Assembly: GCF_003946515.1 (NCBI RefSeq)
Contig: NZ_RHOM01000008.1
Coordinates: 1 to 64,000, forward strand
Direction of reading: 5' to 3'
Length of the DNA: 64,000 nucleotides
Source: Companilactobacillus zhongbaensis
GTDB taxonomy: Bacteria; Bacillota; Bacilli; Lactobacillales; Lactobacillaceae
In this document: one piece after another, positions 54,125-64,000 of the stretch
Position numbering within the stretch: position 1 is the stretch's first letter
How the letters are laid out: every line of letters begins with the position of its first letter
Position numbers and translations under genes: made by a program
The notes under the pieces: generated by a model
Seen by the model: the letters and a program-made list of their open reading frames with translations, nothing else
The model's database searches: none
What the model was told of the DNA's origin: nothing

Positions 54125-54423
54125 ATGCAAACTTATAGCGATTTTAAAAAACAGATAACATCGATTCCTGCGATAGAAATGGATGTTATACATACTTTAA
54201 GTTATTTGGAAGCTAAAAGAATAGATCGAGGCATTAGCCAGTCAGAATTAGCTAAGCGTATCGGCATGAATACATCCCAACTTGCAAGCATTGAGCGAAT
54301 GGATCACATTCCTTCTTTAAAAACACTGAGCAGGTATGCCAATGGATTAGGTTGAAACTCCAATTACAAGTGATAGATGACGAAGCTTCGACCAGTCAAT
54401 TTAACTTTGCAGTATTATCAATC
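54125..54423 (+). pseudogene. XRE/HigA-type antitoxin-like regulator, probably frameshifted
   Basis: 76 residues with a helix-turn-helix (GISQSELAKRIGMNTSQLASIER) in the layout of HigA antitoxins. The frame stops at 54353-54355 right after RYANGLG. One extra base there would extend it as LKLQLQVIDDEAS, which fits the family C-terminus. No toxin gene lies beside it, so it looks like a decaying orphan. The end coordinate of the old frame is approximate. Confidence 0.55.
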
Positions 54424-54437
54424 AAATTAAAATCATC

Positions 54438-54488
54438 AAAAAAACAGTATCAAAGCATGATAAATCAGTGCTTTGATACTGTTTTTTT
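54438..54488. terminator. Bidirectional terminator between the antitoxin-like gene and ilvA
   Basis: AAAAACAGTATCAAAGCA pairs with its complement ending GATACTGTTTTTTT. It has U-runs on both strands and serves the convergent ends. Confidence 0.82.
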
Positions 54489-54539
54489 ACGGAAAAATTT
54501 CCTGTTTCTTCCACTATATAGTGACTAAATTGAACCGAA

Positions 54540-55811
54540 CTAAACTAGCATCCGATATAGTTGTGGATTGTCGCGGAGGTTGGTGTAGTTAGGGTCAAAT
54601 TTGGTCAACCGGTCTAACAACTGACCGAGGTTTTCAGCTTGCCCTAATCTGATACCCAACAAGACGGGACCTTCACTGCTGTTGACCTTTTTAGTGTATT
54701 CGAATTTGGTGATGTCATCGTCGGGATTCAAAACTACGTTGACGAACTCCCGCAACGCTCCAGCTCTTTGGGCAAAGCTTACTAGGAAGTAATGTTGCAA
54801 TCCTTGGTAGACTAGGGACTTTTCTTCCATTTCTTGCATCCGGTTGATGTCGTTGTTGCCACCAGAGACGACGCAAACGACGGTCTTTCCTGGTAATTGA
54901 TCCTTGTAGACTTCCAAAGCGGCGATACTCAAGGCTCCGGCTGGTTCGGCAACGATGGCTAGTTTGCTATAAACTTCGAGGATGGTTTGACTATCTAGAC
55001 CTTCGGGGACTGAGACTAGGCGGTCGACATACTTTTGGCAAGTATTGTAGGTCAGCTGACCGACTTTTTTGACGGCAGCACCATCAACAAAAGTGTCGAC
55101 TTTATCTAAATTGACCGGATGATCGACGGAAAAAGCTTGAGCCATTGATCGAGCGCCACTCGGTTCGACACCGACGACAGTCGTTTGGGGACTGACTGCC
55201 TTGGTGTGAGTGCTGACCCCACTGATCAAACCGCCACCACCGATAGCGGCAAACAAGAAATCGACATCGAGATTTTTTTCGGCGGCATCATCGAAGACTT
55301 CCACGGCCAAGCTACCTTGACCAGCCATGGTGTTTAAGTTGTCGAAGGGAGCGATGAAGGTCTGCTGGTTTTGCTCGCAAAATTGATTGGCAGCTTCGTT
55401 TGCTTCGTCAAAAGTATCGCTGACTAATTTGATGGTTACATTCTCACCACCGAAAAACTTCACCTGGTCGACTTTTTGCTGAGGGGTAGTGGTTGGCATG
55501 AAGATCGTAGCAGGCAGATCCATTTCCCGACTCGTCCAAGCGACACCTTGGGCATGATTTCCGGCACTGGCACAGACGACTCCACGCTTGCGGTCGGCTT
55601 CTGGTGTTTGGTGGATGGCGTAATAAGCTCCACGGATCTTGAAGGAACGAACTTGCTGCAAGTCTTCACGTTTCAAATACACTTGGCAACCATATTTTTG
55701 CGATAAGTATTCAGAATGCTGCAAAGGTGTATGCTCCACGACTGGTTTTAAGACTCGATAGGCGTTTTCTACTTCTTGATCGGTTAGGACGGTTCTAGTT
55801 TTGGTAGTCAT
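54540..55811 (-). CDS. ilvA: Threonine deaminase (IlvA)
   Basis: A 423-residue PLP enzyme. The PLP lysine lies in RSFKIRGAYYA near residue 58, the glycine loop is GGGGLISG near 190, and VSGGNNDINRM is near 318. The C-terminal about 90 residues form one ACT-like domain (YFLVSFAQRAGALREFVNVV). It turns threonine into 2-oxobutyrate, the first committed step to isoleucine. ATG behind GAGGAGAA. It runs opposite to ilvBCD. Confidence 0.93.
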   Translation of the reverse strand: MTTKTRTVLTDQEVENAYRVLKPVVEHTPLQHSEYLSQKYGCQVYLKREDLQQVRSFKIRGAYYAIHQTPEADRKRGVVCASAGNHAQGVAWTSREMDLPATIFMPTTTPQQKVDQVKFFGGENVTIKLVSDTFDEANEAANQFCEQNQQTFIAPFDNLNTMAGQGSLAVEVFDDAAEKNLDVDFLFAAIGGGGLISGVSTHTKAVSPQTTVVGVEPSGARSMAQAFSVDHPVNLDKVDTFVDGAAVKKVGQLTYNTCQKYVDRLVSVPEGLDSQTILEVYSKLAIVAEPAGALSIAALEVYKDQLPGKTVVCVVSGGNNDINRMQEMEEKSLVYQGLQHYFLVSFAQRAGALREFVNVVLNPDDDITKFEYTKKVNSSEGPVLLGIRLGQAENLGQLLDRLTKFDPNYTNLRDNPQLYRMLV

Positions 55812-55848
55812 AATATAAAATTCTCCTCGTTGTTTTGATTTTGGTAAT

Positions 55849-55882
55849 AAAAAAAGGGCTGCCTGCGTTTGCAGACAACCCG
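55849..55882 (-). terminator. Terminator or attenuator between the PEP mutase-like gene and ilvA
   Basis: Minus strand: GGGTTGTCTGC pairs with GCAGGCAGCCC, then T residues, only about 37 bases before the ilvA start. A competing hairpin GGGCTAGTCCAAGCCC overlaps the stop codon of the upstream gene, so conditional read-through into ilvA is possible. Confidence 0.75.
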
Positions 55883-55893
55883 TTGGGCTTGGA

Positions 55894-56574
55894 CTAGCCC
55901 ATGAATATTTTTAAGATCATGTTTTGACTGATACTACTCGCCGAATGTACCAGACCTTGATAAACATGAAAAGTGTCCAAGATGAATTTGGGGTTAAACT
56001 GTAAAGCGCTGTAATACGATATATTTGCGTTATCAATAATAAGACTAATCAAGGCCGAGTCTTGGACGGCCTTAATAATGACCAAGTCATCATCAGTAAT
56101 GTTACTAATAATAATGTGGTCTAGACCATTATCGAGAGCAATCCCAATTCTTGTTTGTAGTTCGTTGAAGCCATACTTAACTAAGCCGTCCAACTTGACG
56201 ATTATTTGCAAATCACTGTCAGCAGCTAGTTTGATATTTTTCAAGAGTTCGTCAAATAAGGCTGAATTGGCAACGTCAGCATCACTCACGACGACCGCAA
56301 CACAACCTGAGTCTTGCAAGACTTGAACTTGTTGATCCAAATCTTGTAGTTGACCATTAAGGCAAAGATCTGCCAAGACATTCATCTTTGTTGAGGCAGA
56401 CAAAGTTTGCACATAGTTTAAATAAGCTGATGTGCTCAACAAGTCTGAATCAGAAGTTCCCAATAATTGAGTACTTAAAAGGCGACTGTCTAAGTAGACA
56501 GAGTCAAAGCCTTCTGTTGACAAATGTTTTAGCATTAAAGCATTTGATGCTGCGGGTACAAAGCGTGCTGACAT
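55894..56574 (-). CDS. Degenerate PEP mutase/isocitrate lyase-family TIM-barrel protein
   Basis: About 226 residues from the ATG at 56574; the longer frame to 56598 has its ribosome site (AGGAAAGGG) inside it. The N-terminus (RFVPAASNALMLKHLSTEGFDSVYLDS) matches the ICL/PEPM start. The metal-binding DxDxGYG motif of the active site is replaced by ADLCLNGQLQDL, and the catalytic loop is absent. I infer an enzyme superfamily member that has lost catalysis and may be regulatory. It lies directly upstream of ilvA on the same strand and divergent from ilvB, so it probably belongs to branched-chain metabolism. Confidence 0.6.
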   Translation of the reverse strand: MSARFVPAASNALMLKHLSTEGFDSVYLDSRLLSTQLLGTSDSDLLSTSAYLNYVQTLSASTKMNVLADLCLNGQLQDLDQQVQVLQDSGCVAVVVSDADVANSALFDELLKNIKLAADSDLQIIVKLDGLVKYGFNELQTRIGIALDNGLDHIIISNITDDDLVIIKAVQDSALISLIIDNANISYYSALQFNPKFILDTFHVYQGLVHSASSISQNMILKIFMG

Positions 56575-56598
56575 GATTAACATCCCTTTCCTAAACAA

Positions 56599-57121
56599 AT
56601 TACTCTAAACATAGAGATAAATTCCCTCCGCCAAAAAAATAGTTATGACAGATGCAATTCTAATTTGTTTTTAATGTCTTTAAAATTAACACTTTCACGA
56701 ACAATGTCAACAAAAACGTGCATATTTGAAAAAAATAAAATTTTTTTGCTGACAATTTTTTTGAAAAAACTACCTATATAGCTTGATAAAAAATTCATGA
56801 AATCATTCACAAAAAACTAATTTTTGCGCTTGACAGAATTTTTAAATGCGTATAAATTAATGCCCATCAGCTACAGCAAGCGAAATTTTATAAAACGTAA
56901 TTTACAAAATGTCGCGTTCCACAATCGATTTCGGTTGCGAACACCAAAAGAAGAAATTCTTGATCGGCATTCTTTCACGATTGTTTTTGAAGCCTCACTG
57001 CTTGACTGAAAAATTATAACATGCAACGAATAACTTACAAAAATTAGAAAATTTTAATTTAGCATAACTGTTATTCTTATTTTCTTAATTTAGTTATTCG
57101 CGAAGAAAGGGGGATCTATCG
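56599..57121 (+). promoter_or_regulatory. ilvB upstream region with a promoter, long leader and CodY-like sites
   Basis: TTGACA at 56830-56835 and TATAAA or TAAATT at 56851-56858 form a plus-strand promoter, leaving a leader of about 255 bases. AAAAATTAGAAAATT (57039-57053) matches the 3' half of the CodY box AATTTTCWGAAAATT; a weaker match lies near 57080-57094. I see no T-box specifier or AGGGUGG sequence and no clear terminator. A 49-codon frame at 56860-57009 has no ribosome site and no Ile/Leu/Val run. Confidence 0.5.
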
Positions 57122-58819
57122 ATGTTAGCAAAACAGTCGGAGGTTGAAACGAAAATTAGCGGAGCTGAATCTTTGATTAACTCTTTAGTTGATCACGATG
57201 TCGAGTTGCTATTTGGCTACCCGGGTGGCGCCGTTTTACCAATTTACGACAAATTGCTCACTTCGTCGTTTCGAAATATTTTGACGCGGCACGAACAAGG
57301 AGCAGCTCACGCTGCTGAAGGTTACGCCAAAGTCACAGGGAGGACAGGCGTCATTTTGGTCACAAGTGGACCAGGGGCGTCAAATGCGATTACTGGCATT
57401 GCTGATGCGATGATGGATTCGGCCCCCTTAGTTGTTTTGACCGGTCAAGTTGGCACGAGTGCCATCGGGACTCATGCTTTTCAAGAATTGGATATCGTGA
57501 GTATGACCAAAGCAGTGACGAAAGCTAATTTTCAAGTTCATAAAGGCGATGACTTGGCGAGTATTTTAGATCAAGCTTTTACTATCGCTCAGGAAGGTCG
57601 GAAAGGACCTGTCTTGGTGGACTTACCCAAAGACGTGATGTCACAAGTATTTGAAAGTGATTCGACAGCTGTCACGGAAAAGCCAGTTGCAAAGCGATTG
57701 TCGGCCGGACAGCAGCGCGATTTGAATACCATCATTACGAAATTATCTGAGGCAAAAAGACCATTGTTGTTGCTAGGAGGCGGTGTTAGTGATGCTAACG
57801 CTGGCAAACTAGCAAGACAATTTGCCCAAAAATGGCGGTTGCCAACCGTCACAACGTTATTAGGATTAGGGATCATGCAGTCTCAAGACCCATTGTCACT
57901 AGGCATGGGTGGAATGCACGGATCATATGCAGCCAATATGGCGTTTCAAGAATGTGATTTCTTGTTGAACGTTGGCTCACGTTTCGATGATCGCCTAGTA
58001 CCTAACGCAAAGAAATTTGCTCCAAACGCTGAATTGGCGCACATTGATGTCGATCCGGTCGAAATCGGTCGTATCGTTGTAACGCAGTATTCAGCCGTGG
58101 CTGATGCTAAAAAAGCACTACATTATTTGGATAAATTCGAACCGACTAATCAAGTTGAACCTAGCTGGTATGAACGGATCGAAAACAATCAAAAGTATCA
58201 CCACTTTACTTATCAAAAATCAAAAACTCATCTGAAACCGCAAGAAGTCATTGAGGCAGTCGGGAAGGTAACTAAAGGACAAGCTTACGTTGTTACTGAT
58301 GTTGGACAACACCAAATGTGGGCCGCTCAATTTTATCCTTTTCAATTCCCACGCCAGATAGTTACATCTGGAGGATTGGGAACGATGGGATTCGGATTGC
58401 CAGCCGCAATTGGTACTAAATATGCCCATCCGAAAAAAGATGTCGTCTTGTTCGTTGGTGATGGAGGCTTGCAGATGACTAGTGAAGAACTAGAAGTCTT
58501 AGCCGCCGAAAAGCTCAACGTCAAGATCGTCTTATTAAACAACAAAACTTTAGGAATGGTTCGTCAATGGCAAGACGAGTTTTACGACCAACGTCGTGCA
58601 CAAACCGTCTTTGACCATCAACCAAATTTTGGAAAATTGGCTAACGCGTATGGAGTAAGCTACTACACACTCGATAAATCAGACGATTTAGAAGCTAAGC
58701 TAGCTCAGATTTTTGAAAAAGACGAACCAGCTTTAGTTCAGGTGGATATCCCTAGTTTTGAACAAGTTTATCCAATGGTTGCTCCCGGCAGTGCCAATGA
58801 CGAAATGCTTGGAATTTAA
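57122..58819 (+). CDS. ilvB: Acetolactate synthase large subunit (IlvB)
   Basis: A 565-residue ThDP enzyme: GYPGGAVLPIYD and RHEQGAAHAAEG (catalytic glutamate) in the first domain, and the ThDP motif GDGGLQMTSEELEVLAAEKLN at the end. It joins two pyruvates, or pyruvate and 2-oxobutyrate. The small regulatory subunit gene ilvN, normally next, is missing: ilvC follows after 46 bases. ATG behind GAAAGGGGG. Confidence 0.93.
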   Translation: MLAKQSEVETKISGAESLINSLVDHDVELLFGYPGGAVLPIYDKLLTSSFRNILTRHEQGAAHAAEGYAKVTGRTGVILVTSGPGASNAITGIADAMMDSAPLVVLTGQVGTSAIGTHAFQELDIVSMTKAVTKANFQVHKGDDLASILDQAFTIAQEGRKGPVLVDLPKDVMSQVFESDSTAVTEKPVAKRLSAGQQRDLNTIITKLSEAKRPLLLLGGGVSDANAGKLARQFAQKWRLPTVTTLLGLGIMQSQDPLSLGMGGMHGSYAANMAFQECDFLLNVGSRFDDRLVPNAKKFAPNAELAHIDVDPVEIGRIVVTQYSAVADAKKALHYLDKFEPTNQVEPSWYERIENNQKYHHFTYQKSKTHLKPQEVIEAVGKVTKGQAYVVTDVGQHQMWAAQFYPFQFPRQIVTSGGLGTMGFGLPAAIGTKYAHPKKDVVLFVGDGGLQMTSEELEVLAAEKLNVKIVLLNNKTLGMVRQWQDEFYDQRRAQTVFDHQPNFGKLANAYGVSYYTLDKSDDLEAKLAQIFEKDEPALVQVDIPSFEQVYPMVAPGSANDEMLGI

Positions 58820-58838
58820 ACTAAATAAAATTTTTTAA

Positions 58839-59888
<1,050 letters not shown>

Positions 59889-59916
59889 TTTTTTAAAAAA
59901 CATTCGTCAGCAAATG

Positions 59917-59956
59917 GACCTTACGCAAACTGTGTCTGCGTAGGTCTATTTCTTTC
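59917..59956 (+). terminator. Weak terminator-like hairpin after ilvC
   Basis: GACCTTACGCA pairs with TGCGTAGGTC, followed by TATTTCTTTC. The weak T-tract suggests partial termination before the ABC gene and ilvD. Confidence 0.55.
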
Positions 59957-59971
59957 ATGGAGGGGATAGCG

Positions 59972-60766
59972 ATGTCGAAAATTTTAGAATTCAATAACGT
60001 TTCCGTCCAAAGAGGTAAACGGCAGATCCTAAACGAGATCACTTGGAAGGTTGAAACTGGTCAAAACTGGGCCATCTTAGGCTTGAACGGTGCCGGTAAA
60101 ACGACGTTATTAAAAATGATCCACGGTGACCTGTGGCCTAGTGAAGGTACGTTAGAAGTTTTAGGGGGCAAGTTTGGTGAGACCAACATCCCTGAATTAC
60201 AGACGAAGATCGGTTGGGTCAGCAATGCCTTGCAAGATGACTTGCACCAAGCAGATGTAGTTGATGAGATCGTCTTGTCGGGTAAGTTTGCCAGCATCGG
60301 TATTTATCAAGACTACAGTTTTGAAGATATGGATGAAGCACAACAAACTTTGATCAACTTAGGTGGAGCCAAACTACTGTCGAAACCGTATGCCGTGTTA
60401 TCGCAAGGTGAGCGTCAATTAATTTTGATTGCTCGAGCCTTAATGGCCAATCCAAAATTGTTGATCCTCGATGAACCGTGCAATGGATTAGATCTCTTTG
60501 CTCGTGAGGAATTATTGTCAAAGATCAATAACATTGCCAAACAGCCTGACAGTCCGGCACTTTTATTAGTGTCACATTATACCGAAGAGATCTTGCCGTT
60601 ATTCAAACACGTTTTATTGTTGCGAAATGGTCAAGTAGTCGATCAAGGTCAGCGAGACCGGTTATTGTCGAAAAAAGTTTTGAGTGCTTTTTACCAAAAG
60701 CCAATTTCAATTCAGTCGATCGATCCAACCAGGATAGCCGTCTATCCGCAAGCAGTTTCTAAATAA
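59972..60766 (+). CDS. ABC transporter ATPase (YlmA-like), inside the ilv operon
   Basis: About 264 residues from the ATG at 59972, preceded by GGAGGGG. Walker A GLNGAGKTT near residue 35, signature LSQGERQL, Walker B LLILDEPCNGLD. A stand-alone ATPase: no permease is near. Similar proteins resemble ModF/YlmA. Its reason for lying between ilvC and ilvD is unknown. Confidence 0.8.
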   Translation: MSKILEFNNVSVQRGKRQILNEITWKVETGQNWAILGLNGAGKTTLLKMIHGDLWPSEGTLEVLGGKFGETNIPELQTKIGWVSNALQDDLHQADVVDEIVLSGKFASIGIYQDYSFEDMDEAQQTLINLGGAKLLSKPYAVLSQGERQLILIARALMANPKLLILDEPCNGLDLFAREELLSKINNIAKQPDSPALLLVSHYTEEILPLFKHVLLLRNGQVVDQGQRDRLLSKKVLSAFYQKPISIQSIDPTRIAVYPQAVSK

Positions 60767-60784
60767 GGGAAGAAGGAATAAAAA

Positions 60785-62557
60785 ATGAGCGATACGTTAA
60801 ATTTCAGTGTCAGTGGAAAAGACATGCAAAAAAGAAGTGACGAAATCAAAGTCGGTGTTGACCGAGCACCAGGAAGAAGTTTGCTTTATGCCACAGGACA
60901 AGTTAAAGACCCTGATGACATGAAGAAACCTTTCATTGCAATTTGTAATTCTTACATCGAGATCGTACCTGGTCACGTGCACCTTCGTAAATTAGCCGAA
61001 GTAGCTAAAGAAGAAATTAGAAAAATGGGTGGTATTCCTTTCGAATTCAATACCATTGGTGTTGATGATGGTATTGCCATGGGCCACATTGGGATGCGTT
61101 ATTCATTACCTAGTCGCGAGATCATTGCTGATTCTGCTGAAACTGTCATTAATGCTCATTGGTTCGACGGTGTTTTGTACATGCCTAACTGTGACAAGAT
61201 CACACCTGGTATGTTGATGGCATCAGTTCGGACAAATGTTCCTTGTGCCTTTGTTTCCGGTGGTCCGATGAAAGCTGGGGTCGATCCTAATGGTAAAGCC
61301 GCTACTTTATCAAGCGTTTTTGAAGCCGTTGGTGCTTTCAAAGATGGCAAGATGACGAAAGATGACTTCATGGAACTAGAAAGAAATGCCTGTCCTAGTT
61401 GTGGTTCTTGTTCGGGAATGTATACAGCCAACTCGATGAACTCCTTGATGGAAGCCTTCGGTGTAGCATTGCCATACAACGGAACTGCTTTAGCCGTATC
61501 CGATGAACGAAAAGATCTCGTTCGGGCTGCCGCTAGAAGAGTTATGGAAAATGTTAAAAACAATTTGAAACCTCGTGATGTCATGACCAAAGAAGCCTTT
61601 GATGATGCTTTTGCCCTCGACATGGCCATGGGTGGTTCAACTAATACGGTTTTACACGGATTAGCTATCGCTCACGAAGCTGGCATCGACTACAGCGAAG
61701 AAGACATCAATGAGATCGCCAAAAAGACACCACATTTGGCAAAAATCGCTCCATCATCATCATGGACGATGCAAGATGTTCACGAAGCCGGTGGAATCCC
61801 TGCTTTGATGAATGAATTGATCGAAAAAGGCGTGCTCCATCCTGATCGTATGACGGTCACAGGAAAGACTATCCGCGAAAATGTTGCGGGCAAAAAGACG
61901 CTCAATCCTGAAGTTATCAGACCATTGAACAATCCTTATTCTGAACAAGGTGGACTTTCCATCCTCTACGGTAATATCGCCAAAAAAGGTTCAGTTATCA
62001 AGGTTGCCGGTGTTGATCCAGACATTCATGAATTCACTGGTACCGCAGTTTGCTTTGATTCTCACGACGATGCCGTTGAAGGAATCGATAACGGAACTGT
62101 TAAAGCAGGGAATGTCGTCGTTATCAGATATGAAGGACCTAAAGGTGGACCAGGGATGCCCGAAATGTTGAATCCAACTTCTGACATCATCGGACGTGGA
62201 TTAGGTCGGACAGTTGCCTTGATCACCGACGGCAGATTTTCGGGTGCGACCCACGGAATTTGTGTTGGTCACGTTTCACCAGAAGCCGCTTCCGGTGGGG
62301 AAATTGGCTTGATCCATGATGGCGACAAGATCACCATCGACCTGGTCAATCGAACTTTGGACGTTGATTTGACAGAAGAAGAATTAGATGCCAGAAGAAG
62401 CGAACTTAAACCGTTCCAACCTAAGGTTAGATACGGTTACTTAGCTAGATATCAATATTTAGTAACATCAGCTAATACCGGTGGCATCATGCTAGGCGCC
62501 GATCAACTTTTTGGCAAAGTTGACCAAGAAGAAAAATCAGCCGCCAAAAGAAAGTAG
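60785..62557 (+). CDS. ilvD: Dihydroxy-acid dehydratase (IlvD)
   Basis: A 590-residue iron-sulphur enzyme. [22 protein letters not shown] and [17 protein letters not shown] supply the cluster cysteines, and GRFSGATHG is near the C-terminus. It dehydrates dihydroxy acids to the 2-oxo acids of valine and isoleucine. Its stop overlaps the next frame by one base, linking it to an iron-sulphur maturation factor. Confidence 0.95.
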   Translation: MSDTLNFSVSGKDMQKRSDEIKVGVDRAPGRSLLYATGQVKDPDDMKKPFIAICNSYIEIVPGHVHLRKLAEVAKEEIRKMGGIPFEFNTIGVDDGIAMGHIGMRYSLPSREIIADSAETVINAHWFDGVLYMPNCDKITPGMLMASVRTNVPCAFVSGGPMKAGVDPNGKAATLSSVFEAVGAFKDGKMTKDDFMELERNACPSCGSCSGMYTANSMNSLMEAFGVALPYNGTALAVSDERKDLVRAAARRVMENVKNNLKPRDVMTKEAFDDAFALDMAMGGSTNTVLHGLAIAHEAGIDYSEEDINEIAKKTPHLAKIAPSSSWTMQDVHEAGGIPALMNELIEKGVLHPDRMTVTGKTIRENVAGKKTLNPEVIRPLNNPYSEQGGLSILYGNIAKKGSVIKVAGVDPDIHEFTGTAVCFDSHDDAVEGIDNGTVKAGNVVVIRYEGPKGGPGMPEMLNPTSDIIGRGLGRTVALITDGRFSGATHGICVGHVSPEAASGGEIGLIHDGDKITIDLVNRTLDVDLTEEELDARRSELKPFQPKVRYGYLARYQYLVTSANTGGIMLGADQLFGKVDQEEKSAAKRK

Positions 62558-62910
62558 TGAACAAAATGGTAGATGAAATGAATAAAACTACTCAACAAGA
62601 AAAAATGGCCGACTTGCAAGACCGCATGTTGTCGCAATTATCAAAAGTAATCGACCCAGAACTGAGGATCGACTTGGTCAATTTAGGATTGATCTACGGT
62701 ATTAGTCTGGAAGATAAAATTTGTACAGTCAAAATGACCTTAACAACCATGGGATGTCCAATTTCTGCCGTGTTGGAGCAGATGATCCAATCAGCTTTGG
62801 AACAATTGCCAGAAATTGACGAAGTGAAGATCAATCTCGTCTGGTATCCTGCTTGGACACCGGACAAAATGAGTCGAACGGCAAAAATGGCGCTCGGTTA
62901 TTATCGATAG
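62557..62910 (+). CDS. MIP18/SufT-like iron-sulphur assembly factor (DUF59)
   Basis: A 117-residue protein with the family motifs VIDPELRIDLVNLGLIY, LTTMGCPISAVLE (the conserved cysteine) and VWYPAWTPDKMSRTAK. The GTG at 62557 overlaps the ilvD stop; ATG codons at 62566 and 62578 are alternatives. DUF59 proteins help load iron-sulphur clusters. The tight link with ilvD suggests it serves that enzyme, an inference. Confidence 0.82.
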   Translation: MNKMVDEMNKTTQQEKMADLQDRMLSQLSKVIDPELRIDLVNLGLIYGISLEDKICTVKMTLTTMGCPISAVLEQMIQSALEQLPEIDEVKINLVWYPAWTPDKMSRTAKMALGYYR

Positions 62911-62923
62911 GGGATGAATTAAA

Positions 62924-63898
62924 TTGGAAAAAGTAGAATCACTCGGAAAATGGGTTGGACGATGGTTCACGTTGTTAGTAGTACTCTGGGCAGTTTTTAA
63001 CTACGCACTTCCACAAACAAGTCAGTGGGTCATCCCCAACACCTCGTATTTATTAGGAATTATTTTATTCGGCATGGGGCTAACCCTTCGAGGCGAAGAC
63101 TTCGCTCGGATCGTTAAGCGACCTTTGCCAGTTATCTTAGGCACAATTGCCCACTACGTCATCATGCCAACCATCGCCTGGTTACTTTGTCAGATCTTTG
63201 GCTTGACTGGAGCCACCGCGGTTGGTGTTATCTTAGTAGGATCATGTCCTAGTGGAACATCATCCAGTGTTATGGCTTACTTAGCGGGTGGAGATGTAGC
63301 CTTAGATGTTTCGATTGAAACCTTGTCGACGTTATTAGCACCACTGGCCTTACCAGGATTACTGCTTTTTTACGCCGGACAATACGTTACGATCCCAACG
63401 ACCTCGCTGTTTTTGAGCACCATCAGGATCGTCTTGATCCCCATCATCTTAGGTGTCGTAGTCCACACAATTTTTAAAAAGCACATCGACTACATCACCA
63501 GAGCGTTACCACTAGTCTCACAAACAGCTATCCTCTTGATCATCGGTGCCGTAATCAGCGCCAATCACGCTGAACTATTCACAGCAACAACTGCATTAGT
63601 TATCCCTGTCGTAGTTCTCCACAACTTATCAGGATACGGCTTAGGATTTTTGTTCTCGAAATTGATCAGATTAAAAGATCCCCAAAGAAAAGCCATCACC
63701 TTCGAAGTCGGCATGCAAGACTCAAGCTTAGGGGCAACGTTGGCGATGATGTACTTCTCACCAGCAGCCGCCATACCTTCGACCATCTTTAGCGTCTGGC
63801 ACAACATTTCTGGCTCAGTCTTATCTTCATATTGGAGAGGATTTACAGAGAAAAAAGCTAGATTAGCTAACATGTCTGTTGGCGCTTCTAAGGCATAA
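62924..63898 (+). CDS. Bile acid:sodium symporter family transporter (PanS-like)
   Basis: A 324-residue membrane protein with about nine or ten helices and family motifs SYLLGIILFGMGLTLRGED, GSCPSGTSSSVMAYLAGG and VGMQDSSLGATLAM. In other bacteria the closest named member, PanS, carries ketopantoate. In an ilv operon a 2-oxo acid is a reasonable guess. TTG start behind AGGGGATG. Confidence 0.82.
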   Translation: MEKVESLGKWVGRWFTLLVVLWAVFNYALPQTSQWVIPNTSYLLGIILFGMGLTLRGEDFARIVKRPLPVILGTIAHYVIMPTIAWLLCQIFGLTGATAVGVILVGSCPSGTSSSVMAYLAGGDVALDVSIETLSTLLAPLALPGLLLFYAGQYVTIPTTSLFLSTIRIVLIPIILGVVVHTIFKKHIDYITRALPLVSQTAILLIIGAVISANHAELFTATTALVIPVVVLHNLSGYGLGFLFSKLIRLKDPQRKAITFEVGMQDSSLGATLAMMYFSPAAAIPSTIFSVWHNISGSVLSSYWRGFTEKKARLANMSVGASKA

Positions 63899-63948
63899 AA
63901 AAAGAGATAGAATTCTGTATCAAAACAGAAAATTCTATCTCTTTTTTG
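63896..63948 (+). terminator. Terminator of the ilv operon
   Basis: AAAAGAGATAGAATT pairs with its complement AATTCTATCTCTTTT around a central loop, with T residues following. Confidence 0.9.
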
Positions 63949-64000
63949 CGTAATTAATTATTGAAGGTGTGACGATTACGATTTTTAACTAGCCTCGCAA

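Noticed and set aside
56824-57009. Leader peptide for ilvB attenuation
   Set aside because: The frame lacks a ribosome-binding site and has no run of Ile, Leu or Val codons.
56599-57121. T-box leader upstream of ilvB
   Set aside because: No AGGGUGGNACCGCG-like antiterminator sequence and no terminator are visible in the leader.
63984-64000. Second PyrR loop (TAGCCTCGCAA)
   Set aside because: Only the GCGAGGCTA core is shared, the closing stem would lie beyond the window, and no gene follows to the left on the minus strand.

Overview
The window comes from a low-GC Gram-positive lactic acid bacterium of the Lactobacillaceae. Gene content and protein sequences resemble Companilactobacillus-type genomes: an exopolysaccharide (EPS) locus with a Wzd/Wze/Wzb phosphoregulatory module, several osmoprotectant ABC systems, two Nramp Mn transporters, paired TerC proteins, SLAP-type secreted proteins and an ilv operon. 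The genus is an inference; no rRNA or tRNA gene is present to anchor it. Layout: 1-145 is the right end of an IS3-type insertion sequence. 306-3366 is an Lrp-type regulator divergent from a two-gene OpuC/EgtUV-like importer. 3562-5007 is uracil permease under a PyrR attenuator. 5943-18029 is an EPS cluster (chain-length and tyrosine-phosphorylation control, priming transferase, glycosyltransferases, polymerase, pyruvyl transferase, flippase), followed by an LCP ligase at 18139; two of its glycosyltransferase genes are broken. 19255-19968 is menG. 22357-26359 is hsp20 with a CIRCE element and an opuC operon. 26438-36566 holds DUF488, an AraC regulator, two terC paralogues, a ugp glycerol-3-phosphate importer and an iron alcohol dehydrogenase. 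36735-46140 holds mntH, an ABC exporter with a TetR regulator, signal peptidase I, an EamA transporter and a dicarboxylate/amino-acid symporter. 46451-49194 encodes two secreted wall-associated enzymes, the second split by a stop codon. 49837-54355 is a mixed block including a second mntH. 54540-63898 is branched-chain amino acid biosynthesis (ilvA, ilvB, ilvC, ilvD) with accessory genes.

The most interesting feature is a gene-poor stretch at 20103-21997. It holds seven tandem, divergent copies of what I read as a small-RNA gene on the minus strand. Each copy has a promoter block of exactly 57 bp, with hexamers of TTCAYR type phased every 11 bp (as for OmpR/PhoB-family response regulators) and ending in a TATAGT-like -10. 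This is followed by a covarying 5' hairpin, two single-stranded C-rich motifs (CCCCCUAUAAC and AAUCCCCU) and a terminator whose loop is also C-rich. The motifs are complementary to Shine-Dalgarno sequences, including those of three secreted SLAP-type proteins in this same window. The design resembles the multicopy LhrC RNAs of Listeria and the csRNAs of streptococci, but I do not recognise this family.

The second theme is a family of seven large intergenic palindromes (5026, 22127, 27755, 29281, 35040, 38874 and 49275). They keep similar ends and perfect or near-perfect long stems, but the stem sequence and the interior differ between copies. DNA flanking each copy appears G/T-rich on the strand that carries it in one orientation and A/C-rich when it is inverted, even inside coding regions. 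A smaller second palindrome family sits at 3433 and 51972-52262.
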